This document shows positions 8,272 to 17,505 of a DNA stretch of 64,000 bases, one piece after another; positions within the stretch are counted from its first letter, which is position 1, and every line of letters begins with the position of its first letter. The notes below the pieces were generated by a model that saw only the letters and a list, made by a program, of their open reading frames with translations, searched no databases and was not told the origin of the DNA. Source of the DNA: Candidatus Obscuribacter sp. (GTDB lineage: Bacteria; Cyanobacteriota; Vampirovibrionia; Obscuribacterales; Obscuribacteraceae); NCBI GenBank assembly GCA_016712465.1, contig JADJQZ010000001.1, forward strand, positions 4,402,001 through 4,466,000, read 5' to 3'. The translations under genes were made by a program, and so were the position numbers.

Positions 8272-8864
8272 ATGGCTATTGTGAGGTTGAGTGTGCGAAA
8301 AATTCGTGAGATTCTGCGACTGTCTTGGGGTCTGGGTCTCAGACCTGGTGAAGTCGCTGCTAGCTGCAATATTGCCCGTTCCACAGTTCAGGACTACCTG
8401 TTAAAAGCGCAGGCAGCTGGACTTTCTTGGCGCTCGCTCCAGAGTTGGATGATGCGGCTCTAGAGAATCTTCTGTTTGCACGTGTCGGACGCCCGAAGAC
8501 AGAGCGACCTCTTCCGGATTTCAGCGAAGTCGCCCGAAGTCTCAAATCGCATAAGGGAATGTCGCTAGCACTCGAATGGCAGCGCTACATCTCTTCTAAT
8601 CCGCACGGCTACCAATACTCCTACTTCTGTGAACTGTTTCAAGAATGGAGCAAACATGTTGACCTGGTAATGCGTCAGGAGCATCTTGCTGGCGAAAAGG
8701 CTTTTTCTGATTTCGCCGGCAGCACTCTGCGAATCACGAACCGGCATTCCGGTGAAGTCAAAAGTGCTCATCTGTTTGTTTGTTGCCTGGGCGCCAGCAG
8801 CTACGCCTTGCCAAGCTGTACCCTGACGGGACCAATTCGTCCTGGTGCAACATGCCACCATCAA
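8272..8864 (+). pseudogene. istA: istA remnant of element 1, two frameshifts and 3' truncation
   Basis: The first frame (ATG 8272) gives the IS21 IstA N-terminus with its helix-turn-helix (LSVRKIREILRLSW…, then VAASCNIARSTVQDYL). Around 8425-8440 the reading shifts by one base to APELDDAALENL and on through KAFSDFAGSTL and LFVCCLGASSYA, the start of the DDE integrase core. At about 8812 a second shift is needed to read AKLYPDGTNSSWCN, after which homology ends. Compare the same segments in element 3 (KAFSDFAGTTL, LFVCTLGASSYT). Not functional. Confidence 0.8.
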
Positions 8865-8989
8865 ATACTTAAGTGGTTCCTACAAATGCACAACTCTAGC
8901 TAATCGATAAGACGAGAGCCCGGTCGTAACCCGGTTCTGGCACTACCAGCGTCATCTTTGCAGCCTTTCGTCACACACTTGAGAACCGG

Positions 8990-9913
8990 GTGGATTTAAT
9001 TGAGAGTTGTGAATATGAGACAATTGAAATCCCTCTAATCGCGCACGAAATCATTATGCAAACGACAAAATCGCCAGAACGCGAACAAATCCTTAGATGG
9101 TTTGAGCTGGACAAGGGAATCTATCATGTTGGTTGCACAGCCAAGCGCCTGACCTTCCATTCGCAGCAGCAACGAGCGTTCAATCTGATTTGGTCTCTGA
9201 AAGAGGAATTTGGATTGGCCGATAAAAGAGTGGCGATTGTTGGGACGGGATTGGCTGGCTTGACGGCAGCGGCTGCCGCCCATTTACTTAAAGCCAAGGT
9301 GGAATTGTTTGAAAAGAAAGCTGATAACCTTCCACTTCAAAGAGGTAATGCCACGAGATTCGTTCACCCCAATATTTATAGCTGGCCGAAGCCAGGCTCT
9401 GTCTACCCGGTTACACATCTTCCGTACTTCAATTGGTATGACGCAGAGGCAGGAGAAATAGCGCGAAAAGTACTGGAGCAGTGGAATGAAATAAGCGAAG
9501 AAATTCCGCAAAAATACCTAAAGACGATCACTAAGGTTTCCTCCAAGAATGGCAAAGTCTTCCTAGATTTTGAAGATGGGTCTTCGGAACCACCTTATGA
9601 CTTCACTCTTATTGCAGCAGGCTTCGGACTAGAAAAGGCACTTTCTGAAACTAGCACGCCATCGTATTGGCGAAATGACTCCCTCGATCAGCCTGTGCTA
9701 GAAAAGAAGCCTGTTCTGACATACTGCGTCTGTGGCGCTGGTGACGGCGCTCTTTTGGACACTATTCGCTTAAAGATCAAGGATTTTCAACACCGACAAT
9801 TAGTTGATTGGATGCTTCGAAACCCCTGGTTCTTCTCTCAGGCTGAGCACATTTCTGATGCACTAAGCAATGGTAAATCTATTCACGATGTTTGGTTGGA
9901 GTTTGGCTGTTGA
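8990..9913 (+). CDS. FAD/NAD(P)-binding oxidoreductase-like protein
   Basis: The centre holds a Rossmann dinucleotide-binding site at about residues 81-110: VAIVGTGLAGLTAAAAA followed by LFEKK, the G-x-G-x-x-G plus acidic end of strand 2 typical of FAD-dependent oxidoreductases and amine oxidases. A second nucleotide-binding-like strand reads YDFTLIAAGFG. An N-terminal extension of about 80 residues precedes it. At 307 residues it is shorter than usual enzymes of this type, and the C-terminus may have been lost. GTG 8990 is the longest start; ATG 9056 is the alternative. It sits between two transposon remnants, so it is island cargo. A role in NAD metabolism during defence is only a guess. 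Confidence 0.6.
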   Translation: MDLIESCEYETIEIPLIAHEIIMQTTKSPEREQILRWFELDKGIYHVGCTAKRLTFHSQQQRAFNLIWSLKEEFGLADKRVAIVGTGLAGLTAAAAAHLLKAKVELFEKKADNLPLQRGNATRFVHPNIYSWPKPGSVYPVTHLPYFNWYDAEAGEIARKVLEQWNEISEEIPQKYLKTITKVSSKNGKVFLDFEDGSSEPPYDFTLIAAGFGLEKALSETSTPSYWRNDSLDQPVLEKKPVLTYCVCGAGDGALLDTIRLKIKDFQHRQLVDWMLRNPWFFSQAEHISDALSNGKSIHDVWLEFGC

Positions 9914-10035
9914 CGGCGTTTTAGAAGCGCGTATTTATTGACGGCGTTTCGCCACGCATATCGGAAATATATCGACCGCGAGCAATTGTTCCTCTCGGGT
10001 TGATTTGAGAAATTAGGAATTAGCAAAAAGGTCAA

Positions 10036-10059
10036 GGGTTCAAGCGGCAACTTGAACCC
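10036..10059. terminator. Hairpin upstream of IS21-like element 2
   Basis: A perfect 9-bp stem GGGTTCAAG/CTTGAACCC with a six-base loop, without a T run. It lies in the 223-bp gap between the oxidoreductase and element 2, where I see no gene. The motif TATTGACGGCGTTT occurs once at 9946 and in part at 9910. Confidence 0.4.
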
Positions 10060-10136
10060 CTGGATTCATCTATTGGACGATGAAGGAGAGAGTTTCCTAC
10101 AAGAATTGAGTCCTGTCCAGGCCTTTTGCTCATTGA

Positions 10137-10573
10137 GTGGACGATGAGCAAGATTCCTTTCGACTGTTCAACTGCGCCCGATGCCGGGAACAGGTAAGGC
10201 TTTGCAGGAGCTGTGACCGGGGTAACCGATATTGCAGCCAGGATTGCGCGAAATTAAACCGCCGACAGGGACAGGCTGAGCCGGGCGGCGTTACCAGCGC
10301 AGCTTTAGGGGTGCGCTAAATCACAGCCGCCGGCAGGCAGAATACAAGAGGCGGTGCAAAGAAGAAGTGACGCATCATGGTTCCCTTCTGGCTTGTCAGG
10401 ATGACATTGTTTGTCCAGAGACCGAGGAAGTGGTCTCTACGGAAATCACAAAATTTGAGCCGGCTGAAGATGCAGTGTTAATTCGCTGCAGCGGTTGCGG
10501 CCGTCTTTGTGGGCGTTCGCACGCCAAGACTTCATCGGGCGATGTCGCCTGGGAAGAACAACAGGAGGTAACA
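10137..10573 (+). pseudogene. Zinc-finger accessory ORF of IS21-like element 2 (frameshifted)
   Basis: GTG 10137 opens a small protein with three Cys pairs (CARCREQ, CRSCDRG, CSQDC), the accessory protein often found just upstream of istA in one group of IS21 elements. Around 10282 one base shifts the frame; in the other frame the expected continuation RRYQRSFRGALNHSRRQAEY and the hallmark VTHHGS are found, then CSGCGRLC. In that frame there is no stop before istA, so it runs in phase into the transposase. One base removed near 10282 would restore the protein. Confidence 0.65.
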
Positions 10574-12065
10574 GTGGGCGTTTCAAAAGAAGTAGAATCA
10601 GAGATCCTGCGCTTGTTTTACGCAGAGAAGTGGAAAAGAGGCACCATCGCCAGGCAGCTACAGATTCATCACGGTGTAGTTGATCGGGTATTAACCAGAA
10701 ATGGAATTAGCGTTGAGCGGGTCAGGATCAGGCGTTCGTTGATTGACCCGTATTTGCCGTACATCCGTTCTGTGCTGCAGAAGTATCCGAGACTGACGGG
10801 ATCGCGGCTGTATGCAATGGTGAAAGAGAGAGGGTATCCTGGAGGCATCGACCACTTTCGAGACATGCTAGCCAGGCATCGACCAAAACCGGCAGCTGAA
10901 GCGTATCTCAGGCTGAGTACGATTAAGGGAGAGGAGGCTCAGGTTGACTGGGCGTGCTTCGGGAAAGTGAAAATCGGTAATGCCGAGCGGCAGCTGTACG
11001 CTTTCGTCATTGTGTTGTCCTGGTCACGGCAGGTGTTTCTGAAGTTCTACACAGGCATGTCCACGGCGAACTTTCTACAGGGGCACGTAGACGCCTTTTG
11101 CAGTTGGGGAGGTGTGCCGAGGCAGGTCAAGTACGACAATTTGAAATCGGGCCGTTTTGGAGAGGAGTGGCGATGCCATCCGATTCAATCCGCGGCTGCT
11201 GGACTTTGCAGCGTATTACCGATATGCCCCGAAGCCAGTAGCTATCGCCAGGGGCAATCAAAAGGGGCGAGTCGAGAGGGCGATACAGTACATCAGGCAT
11301 TCGTTCTTTGCTGCGCGGAAGTGGGATGGTCTGGAGGACCTGAACAATCAGGCGATAGTCTGGTGCCGAGAAGTAGCAGGCACCAGACCGTGTTCAGAGG
11401 ACCGAACGATGACTGTAGCAGAGGCATTTAAGCAAGAGCAAGGGAGTTTGATGCCGTTGCCGGACAATCCGTATGCAGTATTTGAGAGCACGGTTGTATC
11501 GGTTGGCAAGGCACCGTATGTCAGGTATGACATGAACGATTATTCAGTACCTCATGAATACGTGCAGAAGCAGCTCACGGTGCATGCGGACAGCGATTGG
11601 GTGCGTATCTTGGACGGATTGAAGGAGGTAGCGAAGCACAAGCGATGCTTTGAAAAGAGGCGTCAGATTGAGACTACCGAGCACATTTCGAGGCTGGTCG
11701 AAGAGAAGAAAAAGGCAAAGAAGGGCAGCGGCATGAATCGACTATTTTGCTCGGCACCAACTGCAAGAGAGATGTTCCGTATGGCTGCGGAGCGGGGTTA
11801 TTCAATCGGTTCGCTGACGAGCAAATTGCTGAGACTGTTGGACTTATATGGTCCGGCAGAAGTGGAGGAATCGATCAAGGAAGTGGTGACTTCTGGAGCT
11901 TGCCACTCTGCAGATGTTGCCAACGTACTTGAGAGGAGGAGGAGGCAAAAGGGGTTGCTATCGCCATTTGCGATTGATTTACCGGACGACAAAAGGGTTA
12001 CTGATCTCGTTGTTTTGCCGCACTCGCTGGCTACTTACGACAATCTTTCCAAGGAGGAACAATGA
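10574..12065 (+). pseudogene. istA: istA transposase of element 2, one frameshift
   Basis: GTG at 10574 has a strong ribosome site AGGAGG five bases upstream, which decides the start. N-terminal helix-turn-helix (WKRGTIARQLQIHHGVVDRVL), then the DDE integrase core with QVDWACFG (first Asp) and VKYDNLKS (second Asp). At 11146-11150 an extra G (TCGGGCC for TCGGCC) shifts the frame; the protein continues in the +1 frame as LERSGDAIRFNPRLLDFAAYY and GRVERAIQYIR (catalytic Glu) to the end. The TGA overlaps the ATG of istB by four bases (ATGA). Inactive unless the extra G is a sequencing error. Confidence 0.85.
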
Positions 12066-12850
12066 CGACAGATTTGAAAGAACAGGCGAGCAAGCTGGGC
12101 TTCAAGGCTATGGCGGCCAGATGGAATGAATATGCCAATCAATCGTGGGTCAAAGAACTGTTAGAGGCTGAGGCGGCGGAGAAGAATCGGCGAAGCTTAG
12201 AGCGGCGATTGAGAGAGTCTCAGATACACGAGATGAAGCCTGTGTCTGAATTTGATTGGGAGTGGCCGAAGACGATTGATCGAGAGCTTGTAGAAGAGCT
12301 GTTCACTCTAGAATTCATGAGTAGGGCAGTCAATATCATCTTTCTTGGTGCCAACGGTCTGGGTAAGTCGATGTTGTCGAAGAACCTGGTGCACACAGCT
12401 CTGCTTGCTGGATACAAAACCAAGTTTGTCTCGGCCAGTCAGATGCTGTCGGACCTATCAGCCCAGGATGGTGCCACATCCCGACGGAGATGTCTACAGA
12501 AGTACGCAAGCCCGGACTTATTGGCAATTGACGAGCTTGGCTACCTAAGTTACGACAATCGCTATGCTGACTTACTTTACGAGGTAATTAACGCTCGGTA
12601 CCTGAAGTCATCAACAATCATCACGACCAACAAGCCCTTCAAAGAGTGGGGAGAAATCTTCCCGAACGCAGGGTGTGTAGTCACTCTTGTGGACAGATTG
12701 ATACACAGATCAGAAATCGTCAAAATTGACGGAGCCTCCTATCGAACGAAAGAAGCACTGGAGTCCGCTGAAAAGAGAGCCCAGAGAAAGCTCGGTCGAG
12801 CAAGAAAGATGGAGGAATCAGCCAATGATCAGACTGCTGTTCTTGCTTGA
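12062..12850 (+). CDS. istB: IstB-like ATP-binding transposition helper of element 2
   Basis: 262 residues, full length for IstB. Walker A GANGLGKS at about residue 97, Walker B LLAIDELGYL at about 157, sensor IITTNKPF, and the arginine-bearing VDRLIHRS near the end: a DnaA/IstB-type AAA+ ATPase that assists IstA in target choice. ATG 12062 overlaps the istA stop. This is the only intact transposition gene of the three elements in the window. Confidence 0.92.
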   Translation: MTTDLKEQASKLGFKAMAARWNEYANQSWVKELLEAEAAEKNRRSLERRLRESQIHEMKPVSEFDWEWPKTIDRELVEELFTLEFMSRAVNIIFLGANGLGKSMLSKNLVHTALLAGYKTKFVSASQMLSDLSAQDGATSRRRCLQKYASPDLLAIDELGYLSYDNRYADLLYEVINARYLKSSTIITTNKPFKEWGEIFPNAGCVVTLVDRLIHRSEIVKIDGASYRTKEALESAEKRAQRKLGRARKMEESANDQTAVLA

Positions 12851-12877
12851 GTGCGACCAATGTGAGGAGACCTGGCC

Positions 12878-12883
12878 TACAGT
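12878..12883. repeat. Target-site duplication TACAGT of element 3 (left copy; right copy 15510-15515)
   Basis: TACAGT stands directly outside both tips of element 3. Collapsing the two copies restores the reading frame of the interrupted zinc-ribbon gene, which independently confirms the limits. Confidence 0.9.
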
Positions 12884-12991
12884 TGTGTATTCCGGTGAAA
12901 ATGGCCATGGTTTCCGGACGAAAGTGGGCATGATTTTCAGGGATGAATTATGGGGTACTTCGGAGCGAAGCGACGCTGGGACTTTTTGTAT

Positions 12992-13731
12992 TTACCCATT
13001 TTGTTGAGCTTTTTTCTTACGCATGGATTCTCCTTTCAAAACAATGCACTGGGCGTTGTGTACAAGGCGGTCTAGGATTGCGTCGGCGAGAGTGGGGTCA
13101 CCGATAATGTCATGCCAGTGGCTGAGGGGCATCTGGCTGACGAGGATAGTGGAGCCAATCTCGTAGCGCTGTTCGGCAATCTCCAGAAGGTTGCGACGCT
13201 GCTCATCGGTGAGAGGAGCCAGGGCGAAGTCATCGAGCACGAGTAGCTTAGTGCGAGCGATGGAGCCAGAATGCTTTTAAATCTACCGTCAGCCTTGGCG
13301 AGGGAGAGGTCTTCAAAGAGGGCAGGAGCCCTTACGTAGAGTGTGCTGAAGCCGTTTCTGCATGCCTGTTGAGCTAGTGCACAGGCGAGGTAAGTTTTAC
13401 CTGCGCCGGTGGGGCCTTCAATGATGACATTCCGAGCTTTATCAAGCCAGGTGCGGGAGGAGAGAGCGGTAACAACAGAGCGGTCTAAGCCGCGGGACGA
13501 CTTGATTTCCAGGTCTTCAATGCAAGCCGCCAGGCGGAGTTTGGCGTTGCGGAGACGCGAAGTCAGGCGTTTTGAATCTTTTGCTGCAAGTTCGGCATCG
13601 ACAAGGATGCCAAGTTTTTCTTCAAAGCTTAGTTCTTGAGAGTCAAGCAAGTGCCGTTGATTCTCCAGGGTGCTAGCCATCGCCAGTAATTTTAGAGTCT
13701 TCAGGTTGTCTATTGTTGGGTGTATCAGCAT
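12992..13731 (-). pseudogene. istB: istB of element 3, one frameshift
   Basis: ATG 13731 has AAGGAG seven bases upstream. The frame gives the IstB N-terminus, Walker A EGPTGAGKTYLA and the segment RAPALFEDLSLAKADGRFKS. At about 13250 the reading shifts by one base, after which LLVLDDFALAPLTDEQRRNLLEI (Walker B) and SQMPLSHWHDIIGD follow to the TAA at 12992. Both halves are otherwise intact, so a single indel breaks the gene. It overlaps the end of istA by 59 bases. Confidence 0.85.
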
Positions 13732-15293
13732 TATTGTTCTCCTTGATGTTTGAGGCGAAAGATTGGGAACCGCGAATGTGGGAATGCAAGACGGTGAGTT
13801 GGATGGGTTTTTCTGGAAGAGGGCTAGATTCGAGTTTGGACTTGAGAATTGAAGAGACAGATTTGTAGGAGAGTCCATTGATTGCTAGAGCGCGAGCACA
13901 GGCGGCTTCCAAGCGTTCTCTGTCGTATTGTTTTTCAAGGCGCAGTATGCCCATACAGCTTCGGAATCCTTGTTCCGGGACCTCTCTAGAAGCCATGATT
14001 GCAGAGAAGAGCTTGGCAGTAGAGGCGCCTATTTTCAGTCCCTTTTCGAGCATCGCAGAAGGGGACCAGTTCCCGTACTCTTGGTGTTCACGTGGTTTGT
14101 GTTCCGGCAATGTAGAGAATTTGCCAGGCGTGAATGCTCGAATGTGGCTGGCGATGCGGGTACCGTCAAGGAACACTTCAATGGTTGTCTCCGTGACGCG
14201 AAGATCAACCTTGGCAAAGCGGTGCTGGCAAGGCACGCTATACATGTGGTCCTCAAAGACAAAGTGATAGTCGATATTAACTCCGACCCTTTTGCTCTCA
14301 AAGTACTCGTATTTAGAGTGAGGCAGAGAGCGAAGAACAGGCCTGTCCAGTTCTTCGAAAAGAGACATTCGACTTCCAGGACGTTTTTGAAACTTCTTTC
14401 CGTTGAGTCCAGTCAAAAGCTCGCTTACAGCTTGGTTTGCCTCCGCCAGGGAAAAGAAAGTACGGTTTCTAAGTCTTGCAAGAATCCATCGTGTAGCCAG
14501 TCCAACAGCGGCTTCTACCTTCGCTTTGTCTTTTGGTTTCCTTATTCTAGCCGGGAGTACAACGACGTTGAAGTGAGCGCCATCTGCGCGAAGCTAGGAT
14601 TGATATCTGGCTCATATTTACTGGCTTTGGTGATGACGGCCTTAGGATTATCCGGGACGACAACAACCGGGGAGCCGCCAAAGAAGCTGAATGCATCGGC
14701 ATGACCATTGCACCAAGACGAAGTAGTCTCGTCAGGGTAGAGCTTGGCAAATGTGTAGCTGCTTGCGCCGAGAGTGCAGACGAAAAGGTGTGCTGGACTT
14801 ACCTCTCCAGTTCGCTCCGATACTATCGGCAGTGTCGTACCGGCAAAGTCGGAAAACGCCTTGTCTCCGCCTTTGTGTTCAATACGCATTGTGATTGCCA
14901 GGTTCTTGTTGAATCGTTTGTAGATATCGCAGAACTGACTCAAGCTGTATCCAGCAGGGTTTTCATCAAGATATTCGGTCCAAAGGAGGTAGAGTGAGAC
15001 ACCCTTCTTCTTTAGCTCCTCACGCATCTGAATGCAGTTTGGCTGCGGACGGCGGACTGCCGAACTCGGCGCAGCTCGGGGATACAGCATTTTGTCAAGA
15101 GAGTCATCGCTTAACTCCAGCTCTGGAGGAAGCGGCCAGGTTAGTCCAGCTGCTGATGCCCGCTTCAAGTATTCCCCAACTGCACCATGCGAGCAATTTA
15201 CTGTCTTAGCTATGTCTTTTGACTAAAACCGTTAGCATGACGCAGTCTTAGCACCTCTCTAATCTTTCTCATGGACATTCTCCGATTCGGCAT
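13673..15293 (-). pseudogene. istA: istA of element 3, two frameshifts
   Basis: ATG 15293 starts MSMRKIREVLRLRHANGFSQ. At about 15220 one base shifts the frame to DIAKTVNCSHGAVGEYL and on through SDFAGTTLP, LFVCTLGASSYT and VVVVPDNPKAVI of the DDE core. At about 14587 a second shift leads to AHFNVVVLPARIRKPKDKAKVEA (region of the catalytic Glu) and the C-terminal DNA-binding part, ending at 13673. Length and domain order are those of a complete IstA. Inactive as read. Confidence 0.85.
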
Positions 15294-15416
15294 TGGCACC
15301 TCATTAGCTAGCTAGCAAACAAAGTGTTACTGCTCAGTAAAATGTCCAGCGTCAATCAAGTCAGCTGTATATGGTTCGCGTATGCAATTGGCTTGGTGTT
15401 TATTCGCTCAGAAATT

Positions 15417-15509
15417 GGCCATTTTGGACCGGAATCCATGGCCATTTTGGACCGGAAATCGCGGCCATTTTCCGCCGGAAACCATGGCCATTTTCGTCCG
15501 GAATACACA
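15417..15509 (-). repeat. Four 23-bp terminal repeats of element 3 (istA-side end)
   Basis: GGCCATTTT repeats begin at 15417, 15440, 15463 and 15486, a strict 23-bp period, and end flush with the element tip. The opposite end (12884-12930) shows two inverted copies with the same spacing. Confidence 0.85.
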
Positions 15510-15685
15510 TACAGTGGTAAGGCAGCGTGGTTCAATCGGAATCCAGTGGGATGAGGAACTCCAAAACCTTGAGTTCGCGGCGGAGGAGGCTGGCTGGAGC
15601 GGCTATCGAGGCCAGCATGCTTGTGACAGTTGCGTAATGGAAGCCATGTCCAAGCAGAACGCAGGTTGAGCGATCTCAAAACACC

Positions 15686-15725
15686 AGAAGGAAAGGGCTG
15701 CCGTAGCCGGCAGCCCTTTCCTTCT
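15686..15725. terminator. 18-bp perfect palindromic hairpin
   Basis: Arms AGAAGGAAAGGGCTGCCG and its exact complement enclose the four-base loop TAGC. It lies 16 bases after the zinc-ribbon stop and 41 before the next ATG. Both strands end in a pyrimidine tract, so it can serve as a bidirectional terminator. It could also belong to the lost right end of element 2. Confidence 0.65.
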
Positions 15726-15766
15726 GATATGCGAAATTCTTTTGCCGCCCAATTTGTTGCGCTTTT

Positions 15767-16861
15767 ATGCCGCCGTCAACATTTGGCGAAGAGCCCGTTC
15801 CCAAGGAAGTTGATGACGAAATAAAACAAGCGTTACGCAAAGATACGACGGTAAAACTCGTGTATAGAGGATCGCACCATTTCAAGACTGAATCATCTTT
15901 ATTAAATCGACTGATCGTTGCTCTGATGATTAAAAGCGGCGACGTAACATTGGAGACTGGGGAATATTTGCGCATCGAGGACAATCCTACCTTCAAAAAG
16001 GATATAACTGCAGACGAGTTTTTGGTCATAGTCAAAGACGGTGAAAGAGAGCGCGGTGTCTCCGCCGATCGTGCAATTGTACGCATAGGCGCCGATCCTG
16101 AGCTGAAATCGATCTGTGATCAATATGACGACGCCAAGAATTTTTGGGACAACAATTATCCCAATGACAAAACTTTTGATCCGTGTTACCCACCTGGATT
16201 TCTTTTGGACGACTTCATGAAGTACGAGTGGGAAGCTGGCTATTCTGTAATGTTCGCGCTCGGTCAATCCGAGGACTGGGACGTGAAATATGTCATGCAA
16301 AGACCAGATCGATTGGATGGAGCGCTCAACTTACTCGGTAAGAATTTAGGACTTGGACCAATTGCCAAACAAATCGGAACTACGCCCAAGGACTTCGACG
16401 TCAAATTGGTTTCATCCGGACTGATAAAAAAGAGTTCGTTCAAAGTTATTCACAAAGGGGACCTTAAAACTCAGAATGGACACGTCGCAGGGCCCTTCAT
16501 TAGCGTAAGAACGGCAAGTCGGGAGATACTCGACTTGCTTCTGGCAGGTGACGGACTACCATATCATCGTCTCGAATATTTAGTTACGGAGAAAGCCAAA
16601 AGAAGTCACGTTGAAGTCCATCGGAATTTGGAAACAAACGTACACCTTTTTGATGATCGTGCTAGCAGTGAAACTTTGAGAATCGATTCTCATAAGGGGA
16701 TGTATCAAGCGCATCGACTACTTCGAGTGCGATCGATCTTGGAAATAATGCAGAATAAATGGCTACCACATCGCTATCAGCGGCTCGGCTGGCAACTAGG
16801 AGGAAAGTACGAAGAGGAAAGGATGAAATGGCGATCTGTTTGGCAACCACCCGGACAATAG
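15767..16861 (+). CDS. Unknown protein at the edge of the phosphorothioation locus
   Basis: 364 residues, soluble and charged, with no signal peptide or membrane helix and no family I recognise. Features seen: an acidic central part with aromatic residues (KFWDNNYP-like and LDDFMKYEWEAGYSVMFALG), and a basic C-terminal third with RMKWRSVW near the end. ATG 15767 has no clear ribosome site. It is 140 bases upstream of the GIY-YIG gene on the same strand; no terminator is evident between them, so co-expression with the GIY-YIG/DGQHR pair is possible. It begins immediately right of the transposon nest. Confidence 0.6.
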   Translation: MPPSTFGEEPVPKEVDDEIKQALRKDTTVKLVYRGSHHFKTESSLLNRLIVALMIKSGDVTLETGEYLRIEDNPTFKKDITADEFLVIVKDGERERGVSADRAIVRIGADPELKSICDQYDDAKNFWDNNYPNDKTFDPCYPPGFLLDDFMKYEWEAGYSVMFALGQSEDWDVKYVMQRPDRLDGALNLLGKNLGLGPIAKQIGTTPKDFDVKLVSSGLIKKSSFKVIHKGDLKTQNGHVAGPFISVRTASREILDLLLAGDGLPYHRLEYLVTEKAKRSHVEVHRNLETNVHLFDDRASSETLRIDSHKGMYQAHRLLRVRSILEIMQNKWLPHRYQRLGWQLGGKYEEERMKWRSVWQPPGQ

Positions 16862-17001
16862 CGAAACGAGACATTGAAATGTTTTGATTATTATTAAGGA
16901 AGGTTGTCGAATTACTTATTCATGCATCGCACCGCTGTAAAATAACCATTCATATTCAAATCGGCCTTCTCGCTCGCCCTCACCGACACTGTCAAATTGA
17001 T

Positions 17002-17505
17002 ATGCCATCCTCAAATACCCGGTTTGATTTAGATAGTTTTGACGAATTCAAAGTGCATTCCCACCAATTCGTTATGTGGCCAAAGATGTGGACCCCCCCC
17101 AAGACAAACGCTGCCTTGTCGTGGAAGAGTGTACCGTTTGAACCAGCGCAAAAAAGTTCTGTAGCCGACACGCCAGGGGTCTACGCATTCATAATTACTA
17201 CAACGGATTGTTTCGGGATCAGTGCATCGTATCTCATGTACATTGGTCAGACAACAGAACAAACCTTGCGCGTGAGATTTGGACAATACATAAATGAAAT
17301 TGGATCTGGCAAGGGAAGACCGAAGTTGGTAGGGCATTTGCCAAAATACAAGGGATTCATCTATTTTCATTTCGCTGAGATTCAGGCCGAGGGGACCGCA
17401 ACCCCGGAGCAAATAGAGGATCAATTACTAAGCTTCTTCATCCCACCATTAAACAGTAGTTTCAAGGGAGTGATCAGCCAGTTCAGGGCAGCGTTTCCAT
17501 GTTAA
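17002..17505 (+). CDS. GIY-YIG nuclease
   Basis: 167 residues. The GIY half-motif appears as TPGVYAFIIT (about residues 55-64), the YIG half as LMYIGQT (about 76-82), followed by the catalytic-type Arg in LRVRFGQYINE and the metal-binding-type Glu in EQIEDQLLSFFIPPLN. These are the landmarks of a minimal GIY-YIG nuclease domain with a 50-residue N-terminal extension. The gene end overlaps the start of the DGQHR gene by seven bases, so the two are probably translated together. In PT-linked restriction a nuclease domain is often teamed with a DGQHR sensor, which makes this a candidate effector. Confidence 0.8.
   Translation: MPSSNTRFDLDSFDEFKVHSHQFVMWPKMWTPPKTNAALSWKSVPFEPAQKSSVADTPGVYAFIITTTDCFGISASYLMYIGQTTEQTLRVRFGQYINEIGSGKGRPKLVGHLPKYKGFIYFHFAEIQAEGTATPEQIEDQLLSFFIPPLNSSFKGVISQFRAAFPC

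Larger units (their letters stand above)
8074..8864 (+). mobile_element. IS21-like element 1, left end with truncated istA
   Basis: The left tip TGTAAATTCCGG resembles the tip TGTGTATTCCGG of element 3. Four 23-bp repeats and the 5' part of an istA follow. Similarity to IstA stops at about 8864 and no istB or right end follows, so about two thirds of the element is gone. Confidence 0.75.
12884..15509 (-). mobile_element. IS21-like element 3, complete, nested in element 2
   Basis: 2,626 bp with inverted tips TGTGTATTCCGG (12884-12895) and CCGGAATACACA (15498-15509), flanked by the direct repeat TACAGT (12878-12883 and 15510-15515). istA and istB run on the minus strand; both carry frameshifts. 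The right end has four 23-bp repeats, the left end two or three. It is related to element 1 (shared IstA blocks and repeat design) and inserted into the last gene of element 2. Confidence 0.92.
10137..15669 (+). mobile_element. IS21-like element 2, interrupted by element 3
   Basis: Gene order on the + strand: zinc-finger ORF, istA, istB and a small zinc-ribbon ORF. Element 3 (12884-15509) is inserted in the last gene. The coordinates given are the coding limits; I could not identify its terminal inverted repeats. The istA/istB proteins differ clearly from those of elements 1 and 3, so it is a different IS21 type. Confidence 0.7.
12825..15669 (+). pseudogene. Small zinc-ribbon gene of element 2, split by element 3
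   Basis: ATG 12825, inside the end of istB and preceded by GGAGG (12811-12815), starts MIRLLFLLECDQCEETWPTV and stops making sense at 12883. If element 3 and one copy of its 6-bp target duplication are removed, the frame continues without interruption from 15516 as VRQRGSIGIQWDEEL to HACDSCV and TGA at 15669, giving 70 residues with two Cys pairs (CDQC and CDSC). This is a probable zinc-binding accessory protein of the element. Function unknown; now disrupted. Confidence 0.75.

Noticed and set aside
10036..10059. A tRNA T arm
   Set aside because: GGGTTCAAG is part of a plain inverted repeat with no other tRNA arms.
11157..12065. Separate second transposase gene downstream of 10574
   Set aside because: It is the continuation of the same IstA after a one-base shift at about 11148; the domain order is continuous.
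14542..15168. Independent transposase gene
   Set aside because: It is the middle part of the element 3 istA between two frameshifts.
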